DNA of 64,000 nt, taken from the NCBI RefSeq assembly GCF_017876095.1, contig NZ_JAGINM010000019.1:90606-154605 (forward strand). Reading direction: 5' to 3'. The first letter of the stretch is position 1; each line of letters begins with the position of its first letter. The position numbers and the translations under genes were made by a program. This stretch comes from Azospirillum agricola. GTDB lineage: Bacteria > Pseudomonadota > Alphaproteobacteria > Azospirillales > Azospirillaceae. Below the pieces are notes generated by a model. It worked only from the letters and a program-made list of their open reading frames with translations. It ran no database searches and had not been told where the DNA came from. Positions 41,137 through 48,951 of the stretch are shown here, one piece after another.

Positions 41137-42955
41137 CCACGCGTTCCCCGCGGGCGTCCCCGATCCGGCGCTGATCGCCCTGCTGGCCAACCAGCTGTTC
41201 GGCGCGCCGCCGAATGGCGGGCCCGCCCTGGCGGGAGGCGTGCCGGCCGCGCCGCATCTGGGCGCGGTTCCGCCGGTGCTGGCGGCGGCTCCGGCGGTGC
41301 ATGCCCCGGGGGCGGCGCCGGCTCCTCCCTCGGCCCCTCCCGTGCCTCCGCCGGTCGGTCCGTCGGGCAACCCGGCCTTCGTCGCGGCGGCCCTGCCGCC
41401 CAACCCGGTTCCGCTTGGCGGGCTGGGCGACGGCGGGCTGGGGAGCATCGTCCATTCGCTGGGCGGCGCCCTGTCCCTCGTGCCGCCCCTGCCGGCGGCC
41501 TTGCCCTCCGCGCCGGTGGCGGGCGCGCCGCCGGTGCCGGCCGGATCGCTGCGTATCCTCGACCAGGCGCGGCCGGGTGGCGCTCCGGCGGCGGTTCCGG
41601 TCGCCGGCCCTTCCGGTGCCGGCCGGAGCGCCGTTCCGGCGGCCCCCGGCCATCTGGTCGAGGTCCGTTCGCTGTCGGTGCAGTTGCGGCCCGAGCAGGT
41701 GCCGGATCTGGACTTTCCGGCGCCGGCCTTCGACCCGCGCGCGGCCAAGCGCGATTTCCCGATCCTGAACCAGACGGTTCACGGCAAGCCGCTGGTCTGG
41801 CTCGACAACGCCGCCACCACGCAGAAGCCGCAGGCGGTCATCGACCGGCTCGCCAAATTCTACGCGGAGGAGAACTCCAACATCCACCGCGCCGCCCACG
41901 CGCTGGCGGCCCGCGCCACCGACGCCTACGAGGCGGCGCGCGAGAAGCTCCGCCGTTTCGTCGGCGCCGCCGACACGCGGGAGATCCTCTTCGTGCGGGG
42001 GGCGACCGAGGGCATCAACCTCGTCGCCAAGGCCTGGGGGCGCCAGCATGTCCGCGAGGGTGACGAGATCGTCGTCACCTGGCTGGAGCACCACGCCAAC
42101 ATCGTGCCGTGGCAACAGCTCTGCGCGGAGACGGGCGCCCGGCTGCGGGTGGTTCCGGTCGACGACGACGGCCAGATCATCCTCGGCGAGTACGCCAGGC
42201 TGCTGAATCCGCGCACCAGGCTGGTGTCGCTGACGCTGGTGTCCAACGCGCTGGGCACCGTCACCCCGGCGGCGGAAATGGTGGCGATGGCGCGCGCGGC
42301 CGGCGCCCGCACCCTGGTGGACGGGGCGCAGGCGGTGTCGCACATGCCGGTGGACGTACGGACGCTGGGCTGCGATTTCTTCGTCCTGTCGGGGCACAAG
42401 ATGTTCGGTCCGACCGGCATCGGCGTGCTGTATGGCCGGCTTGACGTGCTCGACGGCATGCAGCCCTGGCAGGGCGGCGGCAACATGATCGCCGACGTGA
42501 CCTTCGAGAAGACGGTCTACCAGGACGCGCCCAACCGCTTCGAGGCCGGGACCGGCAACATCGCCGACGCGGTGGGGCTGGGGGCGGCCGTCGACTATCT
42601 CGACCGCATCGGCATGCCGGCCGTCGCCCGGTACGAGCACCAGCTGCTGGTCCACGCGACCGCCGGGCTGCTGACCGTTCCGGGGCTGCGGCTGATCGGC
42701 ACCGCGCGAGAAAAGGCCGGCGTGCTGTCCTTCGTGCTGGACGGCTGCAAGACCGAGGACGTCGGCAAGGCGCTCGACCGCGAGGGCATCGCCGTGCGGT
42801 CCGGCCACCATTGCGCCCAGCCGATCCTGCGCCGCTTCGGGGTGGAGAGCACCGTCCGGCCCTCGCTGGCCTTCTACAACACCTGCGAGGACATCGACGC
42901 GCTGGTCGCGGCGTTGCACCGCTTCCGCAGCACGCTGTCCCGGCGCGGCTCGTAA
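41108..42955 (+). CDS. Encapsulin cargo cysteine desulfurase (SufS-type) with long disordered targeting region
   Basis: 615 residues. Residues 1-210 are Pro/Ala/Gly-rich low-complexity sequence with islands (ALIALLANQLFGAPP near 21-35, GLGSIVHSLGG near 110, SLRILDQARPGG near 147-158, GHLVEVRSLSVQLRPEQ near 181-197), as in family 2A cargo-loading domains. Residues 211-615 form a complete class II cysteine desulfurase: WLDNAATTQKP, pyridoxal-phosphate lysine in LSGHKMFGP (Lys431), catalytic cysteine in SGHHCAQP (Cys569). The product should take sulfur from cysteine as persulfide inside the shell. GGAGG six bases before ATG 41108 sets the start, inside the shell gene, implying translational coupling. 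ATG 41123 or 41129 are alternatives. Confidence 0.93.
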   Translation: MSATTMSMPDHAFPAGVPDPALIALLANQLFGAPPNGGPALAGGVPAAPHLGAVPPVLAAAPAVHAPGAAPAPPSAPPVPPPVGPSGNPAFVAAALPPNPVPLGGLGDGGLGSIVHSLGGALSLVPPLPAALPSAPVAGAPPVPAGSLRILDQARPGGAPAAVPVAGPSGAGRSAVPAAPGHLVEVRSLSVQLRPEQVPDLDFPAPAFDPRAAKRDFPILNQTVHGKPLVWLDNAATTQKPQAVIDRLAKFYAEENSNIHRAAHALAARATDAYEAAREKLRRFVGAADTREILFVRGATEGINLVAKAWGRQHVREGDEIVVTWLEHHANIVPWQQLCAETGARLRVVPVDDDGQIILGEYARLLNPRTRLVSLTLVSNALGTVTPAAEMVAMARAAGARTLVDGAQAVSHMPVDVRTLGCDFFVLSGHKMFGPTGIGVLYGRLDVLDGMQPWQGGGNMIADVTFEKTVYQDAPNRFEAGTGNIADAVGLGAAVDYLDRIGMPAVARYEHQLLVHATAGLLTVPGLRLIGTAREKAGVLSFVLDGCKTEDVGKALDREGIAVRSGHHCAQPILRRFGVESTVRPSLAFYNTCEDIDALVAALHRFRSTLSRRGS

Positions 42956-42982
42956 CCGCCACGCCGGGAAGGAGAGAGACCG

Positions 42983-43837
42983 ATGGCCCAGATCCTCACC
43001 TCGGCGCGCTTCGCCGCTCCCCTCGCCGGGGAGGGGGCGGGGCCGGCAGCGGAGTTGTGGGCGAGGCTGCGCGGCGACGCCGAACGGGCGGCGGCCAAGG
43101 ATGGCCTGCTGCGCAGCTTCATCCACATCGCGGTTCTGTCGCACGAGAGTTTTGCGTCGGCGCTGGGCGCGCATCTCGCGCGCAAGCTGGGCGACTGGTA
43201 CATCACGGCGGAGCGGCTGGCCGACCTGGCCGAGGCGGCCTACGCCGAGGATCCCGGCATCGTGGCGTCGGCGGTGGCGGATCTGACCGCCATCGTCGCT
43301 CGCGACCCGGCGGCCGACAGCCTGCTGACGCCGTTCCTGTATTTCAAGGGTTTCCACGCCCTGCAATGGCACCGCGTCGCCCATTGGCTGTGGAGCCACG
43401 GCCGCGGCGAACTCGCGCATTTCCTGCAAAGCCGGGTCTCGGAGGCGTTCGCGGTGGACATCCACCCGGCGGTCCCGATTGGGCGCGGGGTGTTCATCGA
43501 CCACGGCACCGGCGTCGTCATCGGCGAGACGGCAGTGGTCGGCGACGACGTGTCGATCCTCCAGGGCGTCACGCTGGGCGGCACCGGCAAGGAGCACGGC
43601 GACCGTCACCCCAAGGTCCGCGACGGCGTGCTGCTGGCGGCCGGCGCCAAGGTGCTGGGCAACATCGAGATCGGCCGCTTCGCCAAGGTCGGCGCCGGCA
43701 GCGTCGTGCTGAAGCCGGTGCCGCCGGGCGCCACCGTGGCGGGGGTGCCGGCCAGGGTGGTGGGCTGGTCGACCTCCGGCCAGGCCCCGGCGGTCGAGAT
43801 GGACATGAGCCTGCCGGAGCCGGAATACACGATCTGA
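42983..43837 (+). CDS. cysE: Serine O-acetyltransferase
   Basis: 284 residues, full-length CysE type. N-terminal helical region (LRSFIHIAVLSHESFASALGAHLARKLGDWY), the FKGFHALQWHRVAHWLW segment, then a left-handed beta helix of hexapeptide repeats (DIHPAVPIGRGVFIDHGTGVVIGETAVVGDDV) with catalytic Asp-His, and GVTLGGTGKEHGDRHPKV. It makes O-acetylserine, the acceptor for sulfide in cysteine synthesis. GGAAGGAGAG before the ATG, 27 bases after the desulfurase gene. A serine acetyltransferase is a recurrent partner of family 2A encapsulins; whether it binds the shell is unknown. Confidence 0.92.
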   Translation: MAQILTSARFAAPLAGEGAGPAAELWARLRGDAERAAAKDGLLRSFIHIAVLSHESFASALGAHLARKLGDWYITAERLADLAEAAYAEDPGIVASAVADLTAIVARDPAADSLLTPFLYFKGFHALQWHRVAHWLWSHGRGELAHFLQSRVSEAFAVDIHPAVPIGRGVFIDHGTGVVIGETAVVGDDVSILQGVTLGGTGKEHGDRHPKVRDGVLLAAGAKVLGNIEIGRFAKVGAGSVVLKPVPPGATVAGVPARVVGWSTSGQAPAVEMDMSLPEPEYTI

Positions 43838-44319
43838 GCAGGCCCCCGCTCAGGACGCCGCCATCGCCTTCCACAGCCGCATGCTGCCGCGCCCCTGGTC
43901 GATCTCGCTCGGCTCCTTGCGGAGATGCTTGATCGACGGGGTGACGATGGCGACGAAATGCGCCTCGCGCAGACGCCGCTGCGCCGCCGCGCCGCGCAGA
44001 TCGCCGCGGGCTGCGCCACCCGGCCTCACTTGGGCCTGCTTCGTCCGGGGCGGCCATGAGCAGTGGCTCCTCGTCGTCGGCGTCGGCGTGGAGCCCGACG
44101 CCCGGCCGAAGCTGCCGGCGGCGGCTCCGCCACGTTCGGGCGCGGAAAGGGAGGCTTCTTTCGGTTCTGCTTTACAGAGAGGCGAGCACGGATCGATGAA
44201 GCCGAAGCCGTTAACGCTGGTCGCCGGGTTGAGAAGACGGTACGATGGTCCGACTGACCGACGCTGCCCAATCCGTTGCCTGGGCCGATGCCGAGGTTAG
44301 GTGCCAAAAGGACGCATCC
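43838..44319. other. Gap with a probable decayed gene tail on the minus strand
   Basis: About 480 bases without an intact gene. On the minus strand, a frame ending at a stop near 43852 reads RRLREAHFVAIVTPSIKHLR then KEPSEIDQGRGSMRLWKAMA, which looks like genuine protein. Upstream the protein-like reading moves to another frame (HADADDEEPLLMAAPDEAG), suggesting a frameshifted remnant of about 130 codons. I do not recognise the family. A TNGTNNNACNA-like GntR motif (TGGTCCGACTG, 44246-44256) lies 75 bases before the GntR start. Confidence 0.35.
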
Positions 44320-45072
44320 TTGACCGAACACAACCCAATGGTCTTCGAAAAAGTCGAGGTTCAACCGGCCTATCAGTTGGTGGCTTCGAACATTGAAAAA
44401 TGCATCATGCAAGGCGTCTACAAGGTTGGGCAGCAGTTGCCCTCCGAATTGGATCTCGCCAAGCAGCTTGGGGTCAACCGCTCCACCGTGCGCGAAGCGA
44501 TCCGCGTGCTGGAGCAGAGCGGGCTCGTGTTCCGCAAGAGTGCCCGTCGTCTGGTCATCAGTCTGCCGCGGGAGCAGGATCTGGCGTCCCGCGTCAGCCA
44601 AGCCATGATCCTGCACGAGATCACCTTCCTGGAACTGTGGGAGACCATGCTGCCGCTGGAGGTCCGTGCGGCCGAACTGGCGGCGACGCGCGCAACCGAG
44701 GAGGAGATCGAACGGCTCGAGATGAATCTTCGGGAAACCGCCGACTGCCTGGAGCATGAACAGAAGCTCGTCGCCCTGGACATCGAATTCCATCTCCTCG
44801 TCGCCAAGGCGTCCCGCAACCGGGCGCTGCTGTTGGCGCGGGAGCCGATCGGCCTGCTGTTCTACCCCGCCTTCTATCAGGTGATGTCGCGGCTGAACGC
44901 CAAGGACCGCCTGCTTTCGGCCCACCGCGAGGTCGTGAACGGAATCCGCAACCGCGATCCCAAGCACGCGGCGCAGTGGATGGAAAAGCACATCAAGGAT
45001 TTCCGGCGGGGCTACGAACTGGCTGACCTCGACATGAATCAGCCGGTCGACAACAGCAGCTATTTCGAATGA
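44320..45072 (+). CDS. GntR-family regulator, FadR subfamily (FCD domain)
   Basis: About 250 residues. Winged helix at about 14-80 (IMQGVYKVGQQLPSELDLAK, LGVNRSTVREAIRVLEQSGL) and an all-helical FCD ligand-binding domain (about 95-235) with the Asp/His metal-site pattern. It lies at the far end of, and convergent with, the leftward catabolic operon 45085-53275 (12 bases between stops). It is the best candidate to bind the paired FadR-type sites at 53362 and 53542. The start is uncertain: TTG 44320 has AAGGA seven bases upstream; ATG 44338 and 44245 are in frame. Confidence 0.85.
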   Translation: MTEHNPMVFEKVEVQPAYQLVASNIEKCIMQGVYKVGQQLPSELDLAKQLGVNRSTVREAIRVLEQSGLVFRKSARRLVISLPREQDLASRVSQAMILHEITFLELWETMLPLEVRAAELAATRATEEEIERLEMNLRETADCLEHEQKLVALDIEFHLLVAKASRNRALLLAREPIGLLFYPAFYQVMSRLNAKDRLLSAHREVVNGIRNRDPKHAAQWMEKHIKDFRRGYELADLDMNQPVDNSSYFE

Positions 45073-45084
45073 CCGGGGGTGCCG

Positions 45085-45786
45085 TCAGGTGCGGCGGCGG
45101 CTGCGAGCCACCCGCTCCATCGACGTCGCGTGAAGGTCCGCCTTCACGGCGTCATAGGCGGTCATGTTCATGGTGCGGACCAGCGGTCGCCAGCCGCCGC
45201 CGGACGCGTCCGGTTCCAGGTCGATGATGGTGAGGCCGGCGTAATCCTGCTCCAGCGCGGCCATGGCGCCCAGCCCGCACCCAAGGGCATGGCACAGGAT
45301 GGCGCGGTTCACGCCGTCATGCGCGACCAGCAGCAGCGACCGCCAGTCCGGGGCGGCGGCCAGCCGGTGGAAGGCCGCCCTCACCCGTTCGGCGAAGACG
45401 GCGAAGAGGTCCCCGCCCAGGAACCGCCCGCCATCCTCGCCGCAAGGCGCGTACGCGCGGGCCAGCCGCTCCTCGATGCCGTCCGCCGGCAGGTCCCGCA
45501 GCCGACCGCCGCGGATTTCCCGGAAGCCGTCATCCTCCTCCAGCCGCAACCCGCGACCGGCGATGAGGATCCCGGCGGTTTCCCGCGTGCGGGGCAGGCC
45601 GGAGCACACCGCCCGGTCGATGGGAACCGTGGCGAGATGGCGGGCGAGCGCCTCCACCTGTTTCAGCCCGGCCGGCGTCAGCGGGACGTCGCGCGGGTTG
45701 TGCGGCCGCCCCGATCGGTCGAAATACGCCACCTCGCCATGCCGCACCAGATGGACCCGGCGCCGGACCGTCCCTTGCCCCGTCAT
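45085..45786 (-). CDS. Histidine phosphatase superfamily protein (phosphoglycerate-mutase-like)
   Basis: 233 residues. The N-terminal RHGE motif (HLVRHGEVAYF) supplies the phospho-accepting histidine; VCSGLPRTRETA and LLLVAHDGVNRAIL complete the active site. A small-molecule phosphatase is likely rather than true mutase. Last gene of the leftward operon, 10 bases after the SDR gene. Its role in the pathway is unclear; alpha-ribazole phosphatase-like activity is one possibility. Confidence 0.85.
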   Translation of the reverse strand: MTGQGTVRRRVHLVRHGEVAYFDRSGRPHNPRDVPLTPAGLKQVEALARHLATVPIDRAVCSGLPRTRETAGILIAGRGLRLEEDDGFREIRGGRLRDLPADGIEERLARAYAPCGEDGGRFLGGDLFAVFAERVRAAFHRLAAAPDWRSLLLVAHDGVNRAILCHALGCGLGAMAALEQDYAGLTIIDLEPDASGGGWRPLVRTMNMTAYDAVKADLHATSMERVARSRRRT

Positions 45787-45796
45787 CGCGACCGCC

Positions 45797-46558
45797 TCAC
45801 TTCGGTTGCATGCGCAGCGCGGCGTCGAGCCTTATGACCGACCCGTTCACCATCGGGTTCCCGACGATGGACAGGACCATGCGGGCGTACTCCTCCGGCT
45901 TGCCGAAGCGATGGGGGAAGGGAATGTTGGCGACCACGGCATCCTGAACCTCCCGCGGCATGGCGGTGACCATCGGCGTGCCGAACAGGCCGGGCGCGAT
46001 CGCGGCCACCCGCACCCCGTGACGGGCCAGCTCGCGGGCGGCCGGAAGGGTCAGCGAGGCCACCCCCCCTTTCGACGCCGCGTAGGCGGCCTGCCCGATC
46101 TGCCCCTCATAGGCTGCGACCGACGCGGTGTTGACGATCACGCCGCGTTCCCCGTCCTCCAGCGGCTCCAGCGTCGTCATGGCCGCGGCGGCGAGCCGCA
46201 TCAGGTTGTAGGTGCCGATCAGGTTGACCGACACGACCCGCGCGAATTCGTCGAGCGGCTGCGGCCCGTCGCGACCGACGATGCGGCCGGCCGGGGCGAT
46301 GCCGGCGCAGTTGACCAGGACGCGCGCCGGCCCGTGCGCCTCGGCCGCCATGGCCACCGCGCGTTCGGCCGAGGCGGCGTCGGCGACGTCGCAGGGGATG
46401 GCGAGGCCGCCGGTCTCCCCGGCGACCGGGGCCAGGCGCTCGGCGGACAGGTCGAGCAGCGCGACCCTGGAACCGGTGGCGGCGAAGGCCCGCGCGGTGG
46501 CGGCACCCAGGCCGGAGGCGGCGCCGGTGACGATGACGGGATGGGTGGACGGATTCAT
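45797..46558 (-). CDS. SDR, type II 3-hydroxyacyl-CoA dehydrogenase-like (HSD17B10-like)
   Basis: 253 residues. TGAASGLGAATA cofactor motif, NCAGIAPAG, catalytic NTASVAAYEGQ and YAASKGGV, and the C-terminal IPFPHRFGKPEEYARMVLSI segment, together typical of 3-hydroxy-2-methylbutyryl-CoA dehydrogenase/HSD10 proteins. Likely oxidises a (branched) 3-hydroxyacyl-CoA, which fits the ligase, dehydrogenase and thiolase encoded alongside. Confidence 0.88.
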   Translation of the reverse strand: MNPSTHPVIVTGAASGLGAATARAFAATGSRVALLDLSAERLAPVAGETGGLAIPCDVADAASAERAVAMAAEAHGPARVLVNCAGIAPAGRIVGRDGPQPLDEFARVVSVNLIGTYNLMRLAAAAMTTLEPLEDGERGVIVNTASVAAYEGQIGQAAYAASKGGVASLTLPAARELARHGVRVAAIAPGLFGTPMVTAMPREVQDAVVANIPFPHRFGKPEEYARMVLSIVGNPMVNGSVIRLDAALRMQPK

Positions 46559-46596
46559 GTCCGATGTCCTCGATGTGGGGAAGCGGAGGGGGAGCG

Positions 46597-47289
46597 TCAG
46601 AAGCCGACGAAGCGCGCGAAGCCGTCCACGGGCTCGCGGCCGGTCTCGAAGCGGTTCTCGGGGGCGGCCGGGTCGGCGTGGCCGAGCGCCATGCCGCTGA
46701 CCAGAATCTCTTCGTCCGGGATGCCGAGGTGGCGGCGGACGACGCGGTGGTAGTTGCAGAAGGCCTGTTGCGGGCAGGTGTCGAGCCCGGCGCCACGGGC
46801 GACGATCATGACGTTCTGCATGAACATGCCGAGGTCGAGCCAGCCGCCCCGTTCCATGACGCGGTCCAGCGTGAAGAACAGCCCGACCGGGGCGCCGAAA
46901 AAGTCGTAGTTGCGGGCGTGCTGGCGCGCCATGCGCTCCCGCTCGCCCTTGGCGATGCCGAGTGCGCCGTACAAGCTCCAGCCGACCTTGCGGCGGCGCC
47001 CCAGATAGGGTTCACGCCACGTCGCCGGGTAATAGGAATATTCCGGGTCGGGCGGCACCCCGGCCTCATGCAGGACCATCAGCTCCGTCGTCAGAGCCGC
47101 TCGCGCGGCTCCGGCAACGGCGTGGACCTTCCAGGGCTGGATGTTGGAACCGCTCGGCGCGCGGGCGGCGGCGTCGAGGATGTCGGCGAGCAGCGCGCGT
47201 GGAACCGGCCGGTCGAGGAAGGCGCGGATGCTGCGCCGGCCGCGCACCGCTTCGGTCGCCGACAGGCTGGAAACCGGCAAGGCCGTCAT
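46597..47289 (-). CDS. Nitroreductase-family FMN oxidoreductase
   Basis: 230 residues. N-terminal RRSIRAFLDRPVP and SGSNIQPWKV are the FMN-phosphate binding signature; C-terminal LVSGMALGHADP is also typical. It overlaps the acyl-CoA ligase gene by four bases (ATGA), so it is part of the pathway rather than incidental. Physiological substrate unknown; enoate, quinone or dehalogenation chemistry all occur in this family. Confidence 0.87.
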   Translation of the reverse strand: MTALPVSSLSATEAVRGRRSIRAFLDRPVPRALLADILDAAARAPSGSNIQPWKVHAVAGAARAALTTELMVLHEAGVPPDPEYSYYPATWREPYLGRRRKVGWSLYGALGIAKGERERMARQHARNYDFFGAPVGLFFTLDRVMERGGWLDLGMFMQNVMIVARGAGLDTCPQQAFCNYHRVVRRHLGIPDEEILVSGMALGHADPAAPENRFETGREPVDGFARFVGF

Positions 47290-48899
47290 GGAGTGGCGCC
47301 ATGGGCCGCGAACTCGCGCGCCTTCAGCTCGCGGCGCAGGATCTTGCCGCTGGCGTTCTTCGGCAGCTCGTCCACGAACTCGATGCGGCGCGGATACTTG
47401 TAGGGGGCGGTCAGGCCCTTCGCGAAATCCTGAAGCTCCTTCACCAGTTCGGGCGAGCCGGACAGGCCGGCGCGCAGCACGACGAAGGCCTTGACCACCT
47501 CGCCGCGCTCCTCGTCCGGGCTGGGCACGGCGGCGACCTCCTGCACGGCCGGATGCTCGATCAGGGCGTTCTCGACCTCCAGCGGGCCGATCCGATAGCC
47601 GGCCGAGTTGATCAGGTCGTCGTTGCGGCCGAGATAATGGAAGTAGCCGTCGGCATCCAGCGTCGCCCGGTCGCCGGTGAGGAACCAGGTTCCCTCCGGC
47701 CCCTCCAGCCGGCAGTCGGCGGTGCGCTCCGGATCCTTCCAGTAGCCCAGCATCACCTGCGGGTTGGGCAGCCGGAGCGCCAGCAGGCCGGGCGTGTCGG
47801 GCGGCAGCCGGCGGCCCTCCTCGTCGATCACCGCGATGTCGGTGCCGGGCGAGGCGCGGCCCATCGAGCCCGGACGCGGCTCGTCCGCCGCCATGGTCAG
47901 CACGGTCATCAGCGTCTCGGTCTGGCCGTAGGCCTCGCGCAGCGGCACCCCGGTCAGCGCGGTCCAGCGCTTGACCACCGCCGGGTTCACCGATTCGCCG
48001 GCGGAGATCGCCTGACGCAGCGCCGACAGGTCGAAGCCCGAAACATCCTCCTGCACCAGCCGGCGGAACTCGGTGGCGGCGGCGCAGAAGACGTTCACGC
48101 GCTGGCGCGCCATCCGCTCGAAGCGGGCGCGCGGGTCGAAGGGGCCGTCGTGGAAGACCACCGCCGCCCCCCGGCTCCAGGGGCCGAACAGGATGCTGGT
48201 GCCGGCCTTGCTCCAGCCGGTGTCGGCGGTGCACCACATCACGTCGCCGCGCCGGAGCCCGTGCCAGTGCTCGGCCGAGACGCGCCAGGCGTAGAGCGCG
48301 CGGGCGGCGTGGGTGACGCCCTTGGGGTGGCCGGTCGAGCCGGAGGTGTAGAAGAGGATCGCCGGATCCTCCGCCCCGACCACCGCCGGGGTGAAATCGT
48401 CCGACGCCTCCGCCATCATCGACGCCCAGCCGGTCCAGCCGGCCGGCGGGTCGCCCACGGCGATGCGCAGGGCCGGCGTCTCGGCGATGGCGGCGAATTT
48501 CGGCGCCGAGGCCGCCGTCGCCACCACCGCCCGCGCTTCGGAATGGGCGAGGCGGTAGGCGACGTCCCGCCCGGTCAGCATCTCGATGCAGGGGATCGGC
48601 ACGGCGCCCAGCTTCAGGCAGCCGACCAGGGCGATCTGCCATTGGGGAACGCGCGGCAGCATGACCAGCACCCGGTCGCCCTTGACGACGCCGCGCGCCG
48701 CCAGCGCGTTGGCGAAGCGGTTGGTCAGCCGCGCCATGTCGGCGTAGCTGTAGCGTTCCTCCCGGCCGGCGGCGTCCGACCAGAGCAGCGCGGTCAGCGC
48801 CGGATCGGCGGCGTGGCGGTCCACCACGTCGGCCCCGAAGTTGAAGGTCTCCGGAACGTCCCAGGCGAAGGGCCGGCCGGGTGTGGCGGTGGTGAGCAT
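47286..48899 (-). CDS. Acyl-CoA synthetase (AMP-forming, medium-chain/butyrate type)
   Basis: 537 residues. AMP-binding core FYTSGSTGHPKGV, SAGESVNPAVV, YGQTETLM, FLTGDRATLDADGYFHYLGR and C-terminal LPKNASGKILRREL with the adenylation lysine. Overall wording (NFGADVVDRHA, ALLWSDAAG, GWSKAGTSILFGPWSRGAAV) fits the ACSM/butyryl-CoA synthetase group. It activates a carboxylic acid to its CoA thioester, the entry step of this pathway. GGGAGG precedes the ATG. Confidence 0.9.
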   Translation of the reverse strand: MLTTATPGRPFAWDVPETFNFGADVVDRHAADPALTALLWSDAAGREERYSYADMARLTNRFANALAARGVVKGDRVLVMLPRVPQWQIALVGCLKLGAVPIPCIEMLTGRDVAYRLAHSEARAVVATAASAPKFAAIAETPALRIAVGDPPAGWTGWASMMAEASDDFTPAVVGAEDPAILFYTSGSTGHPKGVTHAARALYAWRVSAEHWHGLRRGDVMWCTADTGWSKAGTSILFGPWSRGAAVVFHDGPFDPRARFERMARQRVNVFCAAATEFRRLVQEDVSGFDLSALRQAISAGESVNPAVVKRWTALTGVPLREAYGQTETLMTVLTMAADEPRPGSMGRASPGTDIAVIDEEGRRLPPDTPGLLALRLPNPQVMLGYWKDPERTADCRLEGPEGTWFLTGDRATLDADGYFHYLGRNDDLINSAGYRIGPLEVENALIEHPAVQEVAAVPSPDEERGEVVKAFVVLRAGLSGSPELVKELQDFAKGLTAPYKYPRRIEFVDELPKNASGKILRRELKAREFAAHGATP

Positions 48900-48951
48900 G
48901 CTGTGTCCTCCCCTTGAGCGTTCCCGTGCGTTTCTTGCTTCCGATCCGCCT

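Noticed and set aside
41160..41740. Separate Pro/Ala-rich protein gene upstream of a shorter desulfurase
   Set aside because: The frame is continuous with the desulfurase core, no internal start has a good ribosome site, and this tail is expected for family 2A encapsulin cargo.
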